From the NCBI GenBank assembly GCA_018382125.1, contig JAGZQO010000009.1, forward strand, positions 1 through 64,000: 64,000 bases of DNA. The letters run 5' to 3'. Source of the DNA: Collinsella sp. (GTDB lineage Bacteria; Actinomycetota; Coriobacteriia; Coriobacteriales; Coriobacteriaceae). The translations under genes were made by a program, and so were the position numbers. This document shows positions 62,500 through 64,000 of this stretch, one piece after another (the stretch's first letter is position 1; each line of letters starts with the position of its first letter). The notes below the pieces were generated by a model, which worked only from the letters and a program-made list of their open reading frames with translations, did not search any database and was not told where the DNA came from.

Positions 62500-63666
62500 T
62501 TACTCGGCGTCGGTCTCCTCGTCCTTCTTCTCGGAAGGCAGCGGGGTGACCTCGATCTCGACGCCCAGAGTCTCAGCAGCGGACTTCATGGACAGGGAGA
62601 TACGACGACGGTCGAGGTCGATCTCCATGACCTTGACCTGAACCTTGTCGCCCACGTGGGTGACCTGAGAAGGCTGATCGACGTGCTTGTTGGCCATCTC
62701 GGAAATGTGCACCAGGCCCTCGATGCCCTCGCCCAGGTCGACGAAAGCGCCGAACGGGACAAGCTTGGTCACAGTGCCCTCGACGATAGCGCCGACGGGG
62801 TACTTCTTGACCAGTGCGCGCCACGGATCCTCGGTGGTCTGCTTGAGACCAAGGGAGATGCGCTCGCGGTTGAGATCGACGTCGAGAACCTCAACCTCGA
62901 CCTCCTGGCCGACCTTGACAACCTCGGAAGGATGGTTGACGTGGTTCCAGGAGAGCTCGGAGATGTGGATGAGGCCGTCGATACCGCCGAGGTCGACGAA
63001 GGCGCCGAAGTCAACGATGGAGGAAACGGTGCCCTGGAGACGCATGCCAGACTTGAGCTTGGACAGAATCTCGGAGCGCTCGGCCTTACGGGACTCCTCG
63101 AGCACGACGCGACGGGAGAGGACGACGTTGTTGCGGTTGCGGTCCATCTCGATGACGCGGGCCTCGATGCGGGTGCCCATGTAGGAGGTGAGGTCCTTGA
63201 CGCGACGGAGGTCGACGAGGGAAGCGGGCAGGAAGCCACGCAGGCCGATGTCGAGGATCAGGCCGCCCTTGACAACCTCGATAACCTCGCCCTCGACGTT
63301 CTCGCCGGAGTTGAACTTCTCCTCGATGCGGTTCCAAGCACGCTCGTACTCGGCACGCTTCTTGGACAGGACCAGACGACCGTCCTTGTCCTCCTTCTGG
63401 AGAACCAGAGCCTCGATGGGATCACCGAGTGCAACGATGTCTGCAGGGTTAGCGTCCTTGCGGATGGACAGCTCGCGGACCGGGATAACGCCCTCGGACT
63501 TGAATCCGATGTCAACGAGCACCTCGTCATGCTCGATCTTAACGACAGTGCCGTTAACGAGATCGCCCTCATCAAAGTCGGTAATCGTACCGTCGATGAG
63601 GTTGTTCATCTCCTCCTCGTTGACATCGTCAAGAGAGAAAATGGACGAGTTCTGAATCTCACTCAA
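62500..63666 (-). CDS. rpsA: 30S ribosomal protein S1
   Basis: RNA-binding ribosomal protein with four S1 motifs (388 aa), starting near residues 35 (VNGTVVKIEHDEVLVDIG), 120 (VEGEVIEVVKGGLILDIG), 205 (LQGTVSSIVDFGAFVDLG) and 290 (VEGTVTKLVPFGAFVDLG). Four-motif S1 proteins are usual in actinobacteria. The start is a TTG with AAAGGGG at seven bases (MSEIQNSSIFSLDD). Confidence 0.95.
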   Translation of the reverse strand: MSEIQNSSIFSLDDVNEEEMNNLIDGTITDFDEGDLVNGTVVKIEHDEVLVDIGFKSEGVIPVRELSIRKDANPADIVALGDPIEALVLQKEDKDGRLVLSKKRAEYERAWNRIEEKFNSGENVEGEVIEVVKGGLILDIGLRGFLPASLVDLRRVKDLTSYMGTRIEARVIEMDRNRNNVVLSRRVVLEESRKAERSEILSKLKSGMRLQGTVSSIVDFGAFVDLGGIDGLIHISELSWNHVNHPSEVVKVGQEVEVEVLDVDLNRERISLGLKQTTEDPWRALVKKYPVGAIVEGTVTKLVPFGAFVDLGEGIEGLVHISEMANKHVDQPSQVTHVGDKVQVKVMEIDLDRRRISLSMKSAAETLGVEIEVTPLPSEKKDEETDAE

Positions 63667-63981
63667 AGGTGGACCCCTTTCGAACTACGGGGCCCCGATT
63701 GCTAGGACCTACAGAAGGGTGCGACAAGCACACAACGTTTAGGAACACTCGGGAGCCGACAGATACTAATGTGACGCTTATGCAATCACGTTCGTATAGA
63801 TTACGGGGAAATCATTTCGATTTCAAGCGTGAACTGCGATTTTTTACTCGTATGGAGACTTTTTCGCAATCTTATGGACGACCGTCCCCATAAGCTGACG
63901 ATAGGCAGTTAGGCATACGGCTTTGGGGTAAAGTATCCGGAGCCAACGATTCTGGAACGATTTTTCGAGAAAGGTGCCCGC
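63667..63981. other. Spacer upstream of rpsA and of the next gene
   Basis: AT-richer divergent promoter region of about 315 bases. I see no coding frame with a credible ribosome-binding site before 63982 and no strong palindrome. Promoters for rpsA (minus) and the following gene (plus) must lie here. Confidence 0.4.
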
Positions 63982-64000
63982 GTGCTCAAAGCAGTCGTTT
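63982..64000 (+). CDS. Start of an unidentified gene (partial)
   Basis: A GTG with AAAGG at seven bases begins MLKAVV and runs off the window. An N-terminus of this kind is common in dephospho-CoA kinase (coaE) and HAD-family proteins, so no product is called. Confidence 0.4.

Overview
The window looks like a chromosomal segment of a GC-rich anaerobic gut actinobacterium of the Coriobacteriia, most likely Collinsella or a close relative. This rests on gene content (formate hydrogenlyase, selenium machinery, double-cubane reductases), GC-rich codon use, tRNA genes that encode CCA, and housekeeping gene style. No 16S gene is present, so the genus is an inference. Nearly all genes lie on the minus strand.

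Layout. (1) 0.2-8.5 kb is housekeeping: folC, valS (flanked by two related palindromic elements), clpX-clpP, tig, tRNA-Leu. (2) 8.6-12.4 kb encodes a xanthine dehydrogenase-type molybdenum hydroxylase and its FAD subunit, followed by gdhA. (3) 14.1-21.1 kb holds selenium and molybdenum genes: a DUF3343 protein, a MobA-like nucleotidyltransferase, tRNA-Sec, selB, selA and a molybdopterin oxidoreductase of unknown substrate. (4) 21.2-36.6 kb is one long minus-strand unit for a Hyf-type formate hydrogenlyase: a ferredoxin-like protein, selenocysteine formate dehydrogenase fdhF, hyfABCDEF, the [NiFe] large subunit, hycF, hycG, hycH, the protease hycI, and focA. (5) 37.0-39.4 kb is an accessory patch: an antitoxin/PIN toxin pair, an AbiEi-like protein between two copies of a long inverted repeat, then tRNA-Gly and tRNA-Pro. 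(6) brnQ. (7) 40.9-47.9 kb: a cysteine desulfurase-like protein, a second DUF3343, yedF, selD (itself a selenoprotein), an ATP-dependent activator and two double-cubane/2-hydroxyacyl-CoA dehydratase-like proteins, preceded by a 22-codon leader ORF. (8) 48.1-53.5 kb: modC, modB, modA, a MoaB/Mog protein and moeA. (9) 53.7-64 kb: a CLC anion transporter, a diacylglycerol kinase-like protein, arfB, xpt, an MFS exporter, metY, a C_GCAxxG_C_C protein, a YigZ protein, rnpB and rpsA.

How it works together. The window is a molybdenum-selenium redox region. ModABC, Mog and MoeA supply Mo and the cofactor. SelD makes selenophosphate. SelA, SelB and tRNA-Sec insert selenocysteine into FdhF and SelD. YedF, the DUF3343 proteins, the desulfurase and the MobA-like protein match the gene set associated with a labile selenium ligand on molybdenum hydroxylases, and the xdh pair is the obvious client. 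The hydrogenlyase turns formate into H2 and CO2, with FocA moving formate.

Most unusual: the double-cubane reductase genes sharing an operon with selD; a recurring folded intergenic element (three copies, two of them inside that operon); a second folded element flanking valS; and a third long inverted-repeat family with paired base changes. None of these three element families is a standard feature I recognise.
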